DNA of 64,000 nucleotides from Steinernema hermaphroditum (lineage: Eukaryota; Nematoda; Chromadorea; Rhabditida; Steinernematidae). Below are positions 1-10,851 of the stretch, piece after piece; the first letter of the stretch is position 1; each line of letters begins with the position of its first letter. The notes beneath the pieces were generated by a model. It was given only the letters and a program-made list of their open reading frames with translations. It was not told where the DNA came from and made no database searches. The position numbers and the translations under genes are program-made. The stretch covers positions 10,540,001-10,604,000 of the forward strand of contig CM059621.1 of the NCBI GenBank assembly GCA_030435675.1, read 5' to 3'.

Positions 1-678
1 CCTGAATCCCTCTGGCAGGTTCATCTCGCGGATCCCCAAGGTCATCTGCTAACGAATCAGATCGTTTATCTCACGCTCCGCCGATCTTTGGGCTTCTTTG
101 CAACTAGACACATATTTATCCCCCATTACTTATGGGTACATCCCTCTCCGACGCGTTTCAAAATCAAATTACGGCTATCCTCGCCGTGGCGACAAGAAAA
201 ATCTGTTTGTAGTAGTGCGGCCAAGGGTAGAAGAGAGGTTCTCGGGGCTTTACTTAAGGACAGCTTCACTTCCTGAGAAGGCTCAGTGTTTTTCGGAAAG
301 TTCAAGACGCAAGGAATCCGGCCGGGACCTCGGGATCGGCGCCCTCAGATCCCCATAAAACCAGCTTTAATCTGCAGTCCTGCACGCTTAATTAAACGAC
401 GCCACCAACCTTTCCCGTCTGCCCCCTTTTATGACCCACATAGCTTCTGAACTCGGCTCGGAGACGACTCGGAACCCGGCTCTTCCCAATGCCGCCTCGT
501 ATTTGTCGCCAGAATCGGCTACCGACGAACAAAGGCGACGCCGGAGAGCACTCTTGTTGACTCTGAGTCATCGCAGAAGTGGCCGACGCGATAGCCGATT
601 ATTTATTCTTCACAAATAAGGAGGGGCTGGCTGGGGGACTATTTACAGTATGATCTGTACAGGGATACGGTAGGGGAC
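1..678. other. No gene recognised at the window's left edge
   Basis: Only short overlapping frames without family resemblance or plausible splice structure are present. Downstream sequence of the minus-strand gene ending at 679 lies here. One copy of the dispersed TACGGTA motif is at 666-672. Confidence 0.5.
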
Positions 679-1285
679 TCAGACGGAGGTCCTCCCCTGG
701 AAGTGTCTCTGGTTGTTGAACTGGGCGACGGCCTTCTTGAGGAGGAGGGTACAGTAACTCCGCTTGCGGATCTGGGGCACGAAACAGTACTCCGCGCCGT
801 CGTTCTCGGTACCGTAGGCGTAGGTGATGCAGCCGCTGCTACGGTACTCGGCGCCGCCGACCCGGATCGAGGTCAGGAGCGGGAAGGTCTCCACGGCGGC
901 AGCTGCAGAGAAACAACTGGTGGAAAGGGAGCGGCGCTGACTCACCGAGAAAAACCTTCGTGCCGGCCACCATCGCCTTCTTCATCTTACCGTAGTCGAC
1001 GAGGGAATGGCGCAGCTCCTTTCCGGCGTGACCCCCGAGGATCTCCCTCCGTGGCATGAAGATGCAGGCGCCCTCGGCGACGAGCTCCGCCAGCTGTGGG
1101 AAGCTCCCGGCGCAATCGAGCAGGTCATAGAGGTCGAAGCTGAACCCGAAGTGGAGGGGGGGGGGGGTAAGGGGCGCCCACCTGGTCATGGTAAGGTCGA
1201 GCGTGTGGAGACGCTCGAGAATGTCGAATGAGAAGAAGAGGAAGAAGCTGCGCCCGATGGGCACGCGCTGCGCCTTGTAGGGCTT
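679..1285 (-). CDS. 3' part of an unrecognised multi-exon gene
   Basis: I do not recognise the product. Three exons can be read on the minus strand. The first begins after a pyrimidine-rich acceptor at 1286-1292 with a hydrophobic, Phe-rich stretch (FFLFFSFDILERL). The second begins FDLYDLLDCAGSF and continues through a basic region (KELRHSLVDYGKMKK). The last starts AAAVETFPLLTSIRVGGAEY and ends at a stop at 679-681. The two internal introns are about 41-43 nt with GT..AG ends; the first contains a run of ten or more C on the coding strand, which may vary in length. The last exon holds three cysteines and an acidic/aromatic segment (YAYGTENDGAEYCF). Exons upstream of 1285 are probably missing, so the N-terminus is unknown. 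That it is coding is likely, because the frame is kept across two introns; its role is open. Confidence 0.5.
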
Positions 1286-1950
1286 CTGAAAGACCGTCGA
1301 TCAGGGCATGACTTATGGCTACACTAGAAGTGGCGCAGTTTTGCAGTTTGGACCACATTCTAGCCCTCTTTTGTTCGAAAACAGCGCCTAGCTGCTCGAA
1401 AACACTCCATTTACCGGAAAGGAAGGAACAGTGAGTCATAAGGCTCAACTCAACCAAATTCCTTTGTTATGACAAATTTGGGTTCATTCGAGTGGTCAGG
1501 ACTGCTCGATTCCCAGGTCTTGGCGGAAAACGCGCGGAATTGTAGAGGACCTTAATTTTGCGGTGACCTACACTTATTGTTCCGCATGGACGCCTTTCAA
1601 TTTGGCATACGTAATGAGAACTTTCCTAGCATCTGTCGGCTCATTTCTACGCGTTTCCGGAAAAGTGGACTTGAAGAAGGAACATAAAAAGGGACCGCGA
1701 TTGTTCGTCACAAAGGCCTCCTAAGAGTCGAACAATCTCCACTACTTTCTTTTTAGGCGTTTTGTAATCCAAGGGTGAGTCGTCTTCATGAAGACCTTCA
1801 GGAGAGCTTCCCACATCTAAATCGCAAACACTTTTTCGGCGACCCTGTGTCCCTAAATCCTCTTCTGGACCAGATTCAGCCCTCAAAGATTTGGGACCGA
1901 TCAAAAAGAGAGTTTGGGTAAACACTTGATTTCGGATTTCAGTAGGCGAT

Positions 1951-2583
1951 TTAATTAAACTCCAAAGTTTGCGGGAAAATTTTCGTGGAATAGTGCCTGT
2001 AAACAGATCCTGACTCACGCTTATTTTCGCGCACTTGGGGAACGCTAGGGACAAGTGCGCAGATCTGGACGATCACCTGGAGGAACACGAGTTGCTCCAC
2101 GGAACGGCTCTTGTGAACGATGAATCTCAGGTCATTGTAGGCGGCCAGGATGAGCTTCTTGGGGAGCAGGACGTCGAGTTCCTTCCTCTGGTGCGTCCAG
2201 AGGTTGTCCGCCGTCAGTGAGAAGCGATTCATCGTCGACTCGGGCACTTGGAAGCTGAAGAGAGCGCTGAAGAAAGCTCGCAAAAAACGGTCGCACCCTT
2301 CGAGGTCCCGGAGCGCCTCGAAGTCCCTCTCGAGCACGACAACCTCCCGGTTCCTCCAGACGTCCTCGATGATCCTCCGGAGGCTCCGCGAGGTGAGCTC
2401 GAGGAAGAAGAACTCGCGGACGCTGAGGAAGGCGCAAATGCGGTGCCACACCTCCAGAGGAAGGCCCTCGACGAGGTTCCTGGAGGTGGAGGGCGCTTCG
2501 AACTCCTCGTCGATGGTCAGCACGTTGGCGATGCGTGTGGCGAAGCGGCTCTGTCGCTGGAAACGATCCACGGCGACCGTCAT
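1951..2583 (-). CDS. F-box protein
   Basis: F-box proteins are substrate receptors of SCF (Skp1-cullin-F-box) ubiquitin ligases. The frame starts at an ATG at 2581-2583, just behind an acceptor-like TTCAG. At about residues 29-70 it has a clear F-box: the LPLEVWHRICAFLSVREFF segment followed by LELTSRSLRRIIEDVWRNR. The rest is helical and hydrophobic, with no leucine-rich, WD40 or other substrate domain that I can see. Read without further splicing it gives about 210 residues. The 3' end is uncertain. Near 2010-2050 there are GTGCGC and GTGAGT donors and a TTTACAG acceptor. Removing a 38-nt intron there ends the protein at 1955, and another choice runs into a long open frame reaching 1647. 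The F-box call is firm, the C-terminus is not. Confidence 0.7.
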   Translation of the reverse strand: MTVAVDRFQRQSRFATRIANVLTIDEEFEAPSTSRNLVEGLPLEVWHRICAFLSVREFFFLELTSRSLRRIIEDVWRNREVVVLERDFEALRDLEGCDRFLRAFFSALFSFQVPESTMNRFSLTADNLWTHQRKELDVLLPKKLILAAYNDLRFIVHKSRSVEQLVFLQVIVQICALVPSVPQVRENKRESGSVYRHYSTKIFPQTLEFN

Positions 2584-4681
2584 CTCTGCAGAGCTGAATG
2601 GTGTTTGAAAGGAACAAAGCGGCGGGTCGAAAAAGTACAAAACTTCGCGAGGGAGTCGCCGTGTCGCCGCTTTACACAAATCCTCGAGGGCGATCAGATC
2701 GGCACCTTCCGGCGTTACAGCGCCGCGCCAAAGAAAGTGGACATGTGCTCGTCAAAGTACATCGGAATAAATTAGGCGACGAGTGACCGCCGCGGGCACT
2801 TCGGCGTCCGGCAAGAAACGTCAATTCACTAAGGAGCGCCGCGAAATCGCCTTTCGGAGTCCTCCGACTCCTTCAGGCCCTTCGGCTCTGTCCTCTGGAG
2901 GGGAGACGACACCCCCCGAGGGACGTTCCTCGGCGCCCTTCTGCGACCGGAACGAAAAATATCACTTCAGAGTCGGATGGTGATTATCTTTCGACGGAAC
3001 GGAAGAATTTGTTTGTCACTCTCCCGCCGCATTCTGCGTCCGAGGGCGTTCCCAAACACAGCTGTTCCACTCGGGTAACAACCGCCGACACAAATTTGGT
3101 TTGCAGAAAGCGGACGTGATGAAAAAGGAGTGTTTTGGCAAGATGGCCGAAACCCCAGAGGGCCAGAAATTGGGGCAACTGCATGTTTACATGTTTCCAG
3201 AAACGATTAGCAGAACTGAAGAACTCTCCAACTATAGTTTCTGGTCTGAGAGGGTCTCCAGATGATCGACTCTCAAGCCAAAAGCAAAAGGAACATGAAA
3301 CCTTTAAAAATCTCGTGATATCTTAGAAGCTAACTGGAAAAGAGAGAAGTTATTAGTGGGCCTGTAGAGAGAGGCTCGGAGGACGTCGAGTTTTTCGGCC
3401 TCCTCCGGAAGACTCTTTGAACGTTGTTTACAAAGGAAACTCTTTGTTCGATGGTCGAAGAGGTCGTCGTCCGAACATCGAAGGGAGATCTTCGGGAAGT
3501 TTGGTCTCTGGAAGGCCAAAGTCCTTTCTGCATCTCGAAGATCTCTGCTCCACTCGATGACGTGCTGAAGTGGAGGAAATCTACTGTATTCGAGAAGGTG
3601 GCAAAGAAGGCAGTTCAGACCAACGGGAAAAGGAAGTCACAGTGACCAGGGTTTAAACTCAACAGAAAAACGATTAGAAGAGACGTCCGTGGAACGGCAC
3701 CGAGGCGAACTGCTCTAACCGCCTCGACTTTTGACCCGCACCGCCTCCCCTTCCTGGCTCGTACCAGTTTCCGCGGCCGCGACTAACTCAATAGATGACT
3801 CTGTTCGGCGGAAATCCGCCGGATGGACCCCTCCCGAGGAGATCCAAGAAGACGGCAACCCGGGGATTAATAAATCTTATGCGAATAAGAAAGAAATGCA
3901 AAAAGAGAAAACAAATGTGCGAGAGAGTTCAAAGAGCAACGGATGCAGATGGCTCAGAGGGCCCTCTCCAAATCGTCCATATCGCACAAGAAGACGTGTG
4001 GACGTCCTCGGACCCGTGGGCGTCGAATCGAATCAACGACTAAGTGAATATCCAGGGACTAAACGGAACAAAAGCGGTTCTGACGCAGTTTGCGCAAAGA
4101 AGGAGATCCTCTTGTGTCGACAGAAATTCTCTTCGTATAGCGGAACGGCAAAAAATAGAATCCGCGTGTCGCAGAGGGTGAGGGTGGGAAATCGTCGTGG
4201 GAACGGGCGGGCTGAGCGGAGATTGATGGCATTCCTGTCGGACGCAGTTTTTGTGGCTGCATTCCATGAGTCGACGAGAAGAAGACAGTTGCCGCTTTTT
4301 GCACCGCTTCCTCAATACGCTTTTACGAGGCCCGAACGACGAGAATAATTAAGGACGCCGATGGGGCTGTAAACGTGGGTCAAGTTTCACTCGTCCGAGC
4401 GAAAACACACCAGCAGCAAAGTGTCCCCGTTTGGACCCAGGTTGTCAATGATAGGTTCGCCAGTTGGCCCAGGAGGCTGACAAAGCTCATATTCTTGTGT
4501 GGTGGCCTTTGGATACATACCTAAATAGAGAAGTTCTCCTTGCTTTCCACCGCCACGACACTCTCTTCTGCCCCACCCCTTCCTCAGATGTGCCATCAAT
4601 AGAACCTCCTGCAGGAGAAGTGTTTAATACCGTAGAACTCTGAGGCACCCGTAGCAACACAATTGCCCGAAAAGTGGCCAG
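2584..4681. other. Intergenic region without a supported gene
   Basis: A 205-codon open frame at 3731-4348 opens with TTG, is rich in Arg/Ser/Lys and shows no domain, so I do not count it. The 4600-4680 part is the immediate 3' flank of MGAT1. Confidence 0.45.
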
Positions 4682-6364
4682 TCACTGTTCCCAGTTCGGA
4701 ATGTAGCCGTGCCAGGTGAACTTGTCGGGGACGATGTATATCCTCATCCCGGCTATGAAACACGTGACGATGCCCTTGTAGGCCGTTCTGGGCACGCCCG
4801 CCTGAAAGGAGCCTGTAGGGACGGTCCCTCCAGGGCAGAGCTACCTTGAAGTCGTTCATAATGCGCAGGCCGTCGGCGATGTGGATGAAGTCCTGGGCCG
4901 AGGAGTAGGTGACCGCGAAGCTCTCCTCGTGGATGCGCCTTTGGAGGGTTTTCTTGATGATCTCCTCGAGATTCAGCCTCGGCGCCGCGTCTACTGTGGC
5001 CAAGAAGGCGGAGTCGTAGTTGTGCTTGAGGAGGAAGGAGAGATCCATCGCGGAGAAGGCTACCGGTTCCGAGTTCACGTGGATTCTGCTCAGATGGGTG
5101 TTGAAGAAGAGGCCCCTGCAAAGTCGCTGTGCTCTGGACGCCCCCTCGGACTCACTTGCTGGCGCCCTTCTTCCCTTGCAAAGTCATCCCCGTCCGACTG
5201 ATCTCCGGGCGGATGCAGGATCGGCCCTTCCTCTGCGCCGGGTCCCTCATCCAGTCGTCCCAGAAGCCCGGCGGCCACACCGGACCCAGCTCCTTCCAGA
5301 GGTCCCTGAAAGGGAAGTGTGCCTTCTAGGCGTCCAGAAGAACGTACGAGGTCATCATCCAGCCGAGTCCCGGGAAGAAGTCCGATCTGTACAGGAGACT
5401 GGTCCCCTTGGCGTCGGTGACGTCCGTCTTGCCATTGTCGTTCCAGGCGGAGACGCAAAAGAGGGTCGGGTCTTCGTCGAGGAGGGGCCGCGTCGCCAGG
5501 AAGTAGTCGAAGAAGTCGGGCGCCACGTCCAAATCGTCTAAAAAGTTGCCTTTAGCGACGCCACATGTGGGCGCCACCTTCGGTGATTATGACGGAGGAG
5601 TGGTGGAATTCGCCGAAGATGCGGTCGAGGGCGAGTTTATAGTGCCGGGCGATACGGTAGTAGGTGACATAGGCTCTGTGGTTGGGCGGGATCACGATGT
5701 TCGCCTTCTCCCCCGAGAGGTGCTTCATGTAGACGACCTGGTCGCCGAAGCTCTTCACTTCGTTGGCCACAGCTTCGCTGTCGCAGTCCTGACTCACGTA
5801 GATGGGGAAGAGCGCGGCGGAGGGCCGGTACCTAGCAGAGGATGAGGGCCGCGCTCTTCGGGAGACCTACTTTATGAGCTTTTGGAGGTGGTTTCTGATG
5901 GCCGCCGCGCGGTTACACACGAAGACGACAACGGGGATGGTCACCTCAGTCCACCTGGATAGTGAGCGAGCGGAGGGGGGCATTTTGGCCTTTATTTCCT
6001 GTTTGGACACCAGTGGTTCTGAATGGGAGGGAGGAGTACCTTGAGGATCTGCTCTTTCCTCTTGGAGAAATGGACCCTGTCGCTCTCGATTCCGGCATAC
6101 TGTTCCCGAATCTGGCGCTCCAAGGAGGCGATGTCGTGCTTCTCGTCCCGAATGCGTTGTTCGAGAAGGTCCAATTTGGCACTCAGAGACGCAAGACGGG
6201 AAGATTCTCTCTAAAAGACCACGAAAGTGGAAGCACGACTGCCCCTGGGGCACCTTTTCGACGTCGTTGTCCACAGGGCCACGAGAGCTCCTGACCCATA
6301 TCAGAGTGAGCCACAATAGCACCACAGCGAAGGCTAGGATCAGAAGTTTCTGTCGGCCGCCCAT
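4682..6364 (-). CDS. MGAT1: Alpha-1,3-mannosyl-glycoprotein 2-beta-N-acetylglucosaminyltransferase (GlcNAc-TI)
   Basis: This enzyme adds GlcNAc from UDP-GlcNAc to the alpha-1,3 arm of Man5GlcNAc2 in the medial Golgi, which opens hybrid and complex N-glycan synthesis. The protein is type II: a short cytosolic MGGRQK end, a membrane anchor ([18 protein letters not shown]), and a coiled-coil-like stem ([20 protein letters not shown]). The GT13 catalytic domain opens with [11 protein letters not shown]. Diagnostic blocks are the metal-binding [46 protein letters not shown] and TAYKGIV near the end. Eight exons joined across seven introns of 39-95 nt give a 446-residue frame, the usual family length. 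The second intron is the least certain, because its acceptor is GAG. The start is at 6364 and the TGA stop at 4682-4684. It is divergent from SURF1, with about 0.5 kb between the two start codons. Confidence 0.95.
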
Positions 6365-6872
6365 CGATGGATCTGGGGGTCGACGGCGGCCTCTCTCCGA
6401 ATCGGCTACAAGAAAGTCAGTCACATTCGTGTCCCGCATAACAAGATATGCAAAACCACATAAACACCACGTGGCGGATACAAATCGATATCGGCGGAGT
6501 CTCTATCCGTTCCAGGTGTTTTTAGCTTATTTTGGAAATCTCTGGTTTGAGATTCCCAACATGGTTTCTCAACAGAATCACAAATTAAATATTTTTGCAT
6601 GGTTAACCTAGTTTGGACATCCAAACGGCCAAGAATGAGAGCACACGTGGGAGCCACCCATTCAGCAAGTTTTCTTCGCTGGGAATGAAGAGTCAAGACG
6701 CTGGTTCAGTCTGCAAACGCGTCCGGAGAGACGAAATCGTCTAGATTCCAGGAAGGGCTTCCTTCCGGATGGCGAAATATCCGAGACCGATGGGAAATAT
6801 TTCACGTTCGTCCCGTTCAATTTCGAACTTTACAGGGAAAGTTTGCGAAGAAACGTCGTTGTGGATCAGAAG

Positions 6873-8068
6873 ATGGCACCGCGGACGAGAAGTCTTCTGC
6901 TTCTGAAACGGTTCCACTCGACGCGCACGAATGACGGAATCATCCAGCTCGGCGCCAGAAAGCCCAACGCGAGGCAGGTTTGTGCTCACTCATCCAGCGG
7001 TTCCGAACGTTTCGTTTCAGCCGACAAAGGACTCTGCGAATTCGAAGAATGGCGCCGAAAGAAAGAGAATTTCCCCTGGAGCGATCGCCATGTTGGTGAG
7101 CCCCTTTTCCGCCTGTATTCGTGCACAATGAATAACAATGAAAGCTTGTTTAGGCCGTGCCCACCGCCGCTTTTTCATTGGGATTGTGGCAGACTTATCG
7201 CCTGCGGTGGAAACTCGGACTGATCTCCGATTTGGAAACGAATTTGGACCACCCAGCCGTTGACTTCCCGCTGAACGAGTACGACTTCTGCCTTTTGTGT
7301 CCAATTTCACGAGGATTCTTAGCCTTTCTGCGCTGGAAGATCTCGAGTACCGGACTGTGACTCTGAAGGGCGAGTTCCTGCACGACCGGGAGTTCTTGAT
7401 CTCCCCGCGAGGCCGTTTCGACCCCGGACGAACAGATAGGTCCAGTGGACTGATCGCCGACAGCAACATGTCCAGTCACGGAGCGCACGTCATCACCCCG
7501 TTTAGAGTGCACAGAACCGAGTAAGTGCCACTTCGGGCTTGCAGAACAATTCGTGTTGCAGTTTAGTGATACTCGTGAATCGCGGCTGGGTGCCGAGTGA
7601 TAAGACCGACCCGAAAACACGAGAGGCGGGACAGATTCGTGGCACCGTGGAGTTCGAAGCGATCGTGCGGAAATCCGAAACTGTAAGACCCGTTCTTGCC
7701 CTCACTTTTCACGTTTTGAACGCTTTAGCGACCGCAGTTTGTGGGCGAAAACATCCCGGAACGAGGTGTTTGGTACTACAAAAACTTCCAGCAAATGGCC
7801 AAACAGTACGACACCGCTCCCGTGTACGTGGAAGCCAAATACGGTATACAGTGGTGATTCGAGTGTAACTTCTCATCTGCATCGTTCTAGGGTCGACGGT
7901 TGAGGGCGGCCCCATCGGAGGTCAGACCAACATCAGCGTCAGAAACGAACACTTGTCGTATCTTTTAACATGGTATGTAAAGGTTTTCTTTCGAGCTGAT
8001 TTGAGTGTTTCAGGTATTCTCTATGTGCCGTCACGACGGCGATGTGGCTGATGAAGTTCTGGAAGTAA
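6873..8068 (+). CDS. SURF1: SURF1 family cytochrome c oxidase assembly protein
   Basis: SURF1 sits in the mitochondrial inner membrane and helps assemble cytochrome c oxidase at the stage of heme a insertion into COX1. The N-terminus ([19 protein letters not shown]) is Arg/Leu/Ser-rich like a mitochondrial presequence. A first membrane helix ([18 protein letters not shown]) is followed by an intermembrane-space domain with family blocks: [36 protein letters not shown], and [20 protein letters not shown] second membrane helix ([12 protein letters not shown]) sits at the C-terminus. Eight exons and seven introns of 41-58 nt yield an intact 291-residue frame, close to the usual 300. The start at 6873 is chosen for the presequence. 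It converges on the globin-receptor gene, whose stop lies 130 bp away, so the two 3' ends may overlap. Confidence 0.96.
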
Positions 8069-8197
8069 AGTAGCTGGTTAATTTGTCCCTTTGTTGTTAT
8101 AGGTTTGTTTAATAAGACCCATTCTCCTCTTCACCCGTGTCGGTTTCAAGAACGTTTATTACAGAGGTTCCACCCGTAATGTTTTCGCCTCCAGAGG

Positions 8198-10851
8198 TCA
8201 GCATTTACTGACGGCAGTGAGCTGCGCCTGATCGCGAGAGTTTTCGGAATTCGACGTCACCGGACTGTCCTCGACGTCGTTCTGATGGAGCTTGCGCATG
8301 ACTTTGAAGACTGTCTGCCGTGGCGGCAAGATGTAGGTCAGTGGTGCCAGCGTCGGCGAAGAGTTTTTCTTCTGCTGGAAAACTCGAGGGATTACGGTAG
8401 AAAGGCGCCGAAGAGGCTGCTTGTAGGGAGTTCCGATGGGACGTTCGATCATCGATGTTTTGTGGTAGCGGAACTGCTGGAATGGGGATTGAGGAGGGGC
8501 TGGGGAGAAGTCGGACCTGCTGTGATGCGTCGACAGAGGCGCAGAGCGCTCCGCTTTTTATCTCTCGCAGGATCCAGCTGTAGAGCCTCGAAGCCGACTT
8601 GGCGAGCGAAGAGACGCCACCGGCCTGGGTGGAAAAGGAGCGGACGACGACCTCGCGGATCATCTTCCACTGCTCCACCGAGCAGTGAATATGGCTGCCG
8701 ACGTGGTCGTAGCCGACCTGGCGACAAATCGCGCGGATGTCATTCAGGGTGGAGGTTTTGTCCACGAACAGCTGGAGCAGTTTCTCTGGAAAACACCACT
8801 TTGAGCATGGAAGATCTTTTCGATACGGTACCTATGAAGGTGGCGACGCTGGCCGACACTTCGGAGACTTTCGGATGTTGCGAGATCGTTTTTGGGTTCG
8901 TGAACGGTTCTCCGGTGACGAATTCGGCGAATCGCTCGTTTGTCATGCAGAGCTGCAATGGATTCTTTGGGCAAAGGGGAGGCGCGCCACGAGGAGACAG
9001 CAAGTCTCCAGGTTATAGGGGATTCCAAAAGCCCTTCTATGTTCACTTACGGCGAGTACTGCTTCGGTGGCCACGGATCTCTTTTCGAAGTGTTTTAGGA
9101 GGTTCTCCGCCGAGCGCCTATCGCAGATAGAGGCTTTGGAGATGGAAGACCCGGAGGACAGCATGGATTGCTCCGTGCAGTCGTTCTGGAGAGCTCTAGT
9201 GTCATCGTCTTCTAGAGGCGCCACTCACCTTCCCGTCGGTCCTTCTCGACGAGGGCCAGTGGCAGAAGAGGAGCCAGTTGGTGGCGCTGTGCAGGGCCAG
9301 CAGGGCGTTCGAGATGTCCGTCAGGTAGAGCGAGGAGATGTACTGCTGCGGGTTGTACTCCTCGGTCTGGCTGCTCGTCTTGCTACCGTATCCCAGAACC
9401 TCCATCAGAATGGTGTTGAACATGTAAAGAGTGTTGCAGAGGACGAATTTCGCGTTGAGGAGCTGCAAAGACGAAGCAGTCAAGGGGCAGAATTCCGTTC
9501 AAACGTCTAGCGTTGTCCCTTTTAATTAAGGATGAAGAGAGAACAAAACGGTGTTTTCGAGAAGACACTCGGCACCCGTGAGAACGCGAGAGTGTCCTAA
9601 GTACCAACTGTCCAAAGAGGGAAAGTACCGTTAGCATGAAGGGAATGTTCTTCTTCTGCTGGTGGAAAGTGTGGTGACCGACGGTGCGGTGTCGACAGAT
9701 CTGGAGGGTGCGGACGGTGAGGACGGCGATGACGAAGATTGGGAGGGGCGCGCGGAAGATGATGTCGGGGATGAGGTGCACCACTGAAAGGGACGTCAGG
9801 GGGGTGCGAGAGGCGACGTACGGATGGCGTAGTACTGGTTGTTGACGATGTCCTGCTGCTGGATCATGGTGCGGATGTGGAAGCCGTTCTCGGCGATCTC
9901 GTAGCACTCGTTGAGGGTGCGCTCGAAGGGGACGACGAAGATGTTGAGGATGAAGGCGAAGGCGCAGATGAGCGCCGAGATGGCGCGCACGCTGAACTGC
10001 GCCTTCATCGTCCTCTGCTCGAGCGGCCGCGACACGGCCATGTACCTGCAGGCACCAGAGGACTTCCTCTCCCCGATCACCCGGCTCACCTCTCTATCGT
10101 TATGGCGGCGCATTGCCAGATGGTGCCCGTGACGCAGAAGCTGGCGAAGGGCTGGAAGAAGTAGAGGATGTAGGCGATCGAGCCGACGAGGTAGAGGATG
10201 TAGGCGCCGTAGTAGAGCGAGATGGCGCCGTAGGTGACTAGACAGCACAGCAGGAGCAGCATGTCCCACACGCAGAGCATCTTGAGGTGCCCGGCGAGAC
10301 GCTTCGAGAAGTGGTGCGAGTGCCGAATCTACGGATATACGGTAGGGAACGTCATCCTGACTAGCTACCTGGTAAAACAGAGTGGCGTTTCCGATGAGCC
10401 CGAACGCGGCGAGAGCGCAGGTGATGACGCCGTTGACGACAAAGCTGAACTTGGAGTACCTGAACGGAGGGAGGGTGAACCTAGGCCCCCGGGAGCGATT
10501 CTTACTTTTCGAGCTGCTCGAGGACGACGATGGATTGGGCGTCACCTGCAACTGACATGTGTAGATCAGATTTGGGATACGGTAGATGACAAAAAAACTT
10601 TTAGGAGGTTCGCCTATGGTATCTTTTCGAAGCGATTGACTGTTCTGAGCACTCTGCACTCAAAAAGGTCGTTCATGACACGAGCTGCTTTCCCAGAGCC
10701 CCGACTTCGCCACAAATGAGTACAGATCCTTGTGCTTACCTATCGTGCGGTAGTATACAATGAGGTCGAAGCACCATATCTGGACAGGAGGGGCGCCCCA
10801 GAGGAAGGCGTCTTCGGACGCGTTGGAGGGGGCCTCGGACGTCGCCTCCAT
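8198..10851 (-). CDS. glb-33: Chimeric neuropeptide-receptor-like GPCR fused to a C-terminal globin domain (GLB-33-like)
   Basis: Eleven exons give one intact 636-residue frame. The N-terminal part is a rhodopsin-class receptor resembling nematode FMRFamide/peptide receptors: an Asn-glycosylation-like NAS near the start, TM1 with GLIGNATLFYQ, TM2-3 around LCVWDMLLLLCCLVTYGA, and ITIERY in place of DRY after TM3. TM5 is near IIFRAPLPIFVIAVLTV and TM7 is LLALHSATNWLLFCHWP. After a tail of about 60 residues a globin fold follows: NPLQLCMTNERFAEFV, HPKVSEVSASVATFIEKLL (helix E), DHVGSHIHCSVEQWKMIREV (F-G region with a proximal-type His) and LAKSASRLYSWILREI (helix H). A 100-residue Ser/Gln-rich tail ends at 8198. 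Receptor and globin exons join in phase at a 43-nt intron near 9190-9230 with no intervening stop, so I read them as one gene. Described GLB-33 proteins of Caenorhabditis and Ascaris have this order. Heme binding is inferred. Confidence 0.9.

Noticed and set aside
3731..4348. 205-codon plus-strand open frame
   Set aside because: It opens with TTG, is rich in Arg, Ser and Lys, has no domain or signal, and lacks splice neighbours; typical of a chance frame in GC-rich DNA.
8943..9224. Separate globin gene starting at the Met near 9157
   Set aside because: The receptor's last exon joins this sequence in phase through a normal 43-nt intron, and the summed frame is intact; the fused order is known for GLB-33.
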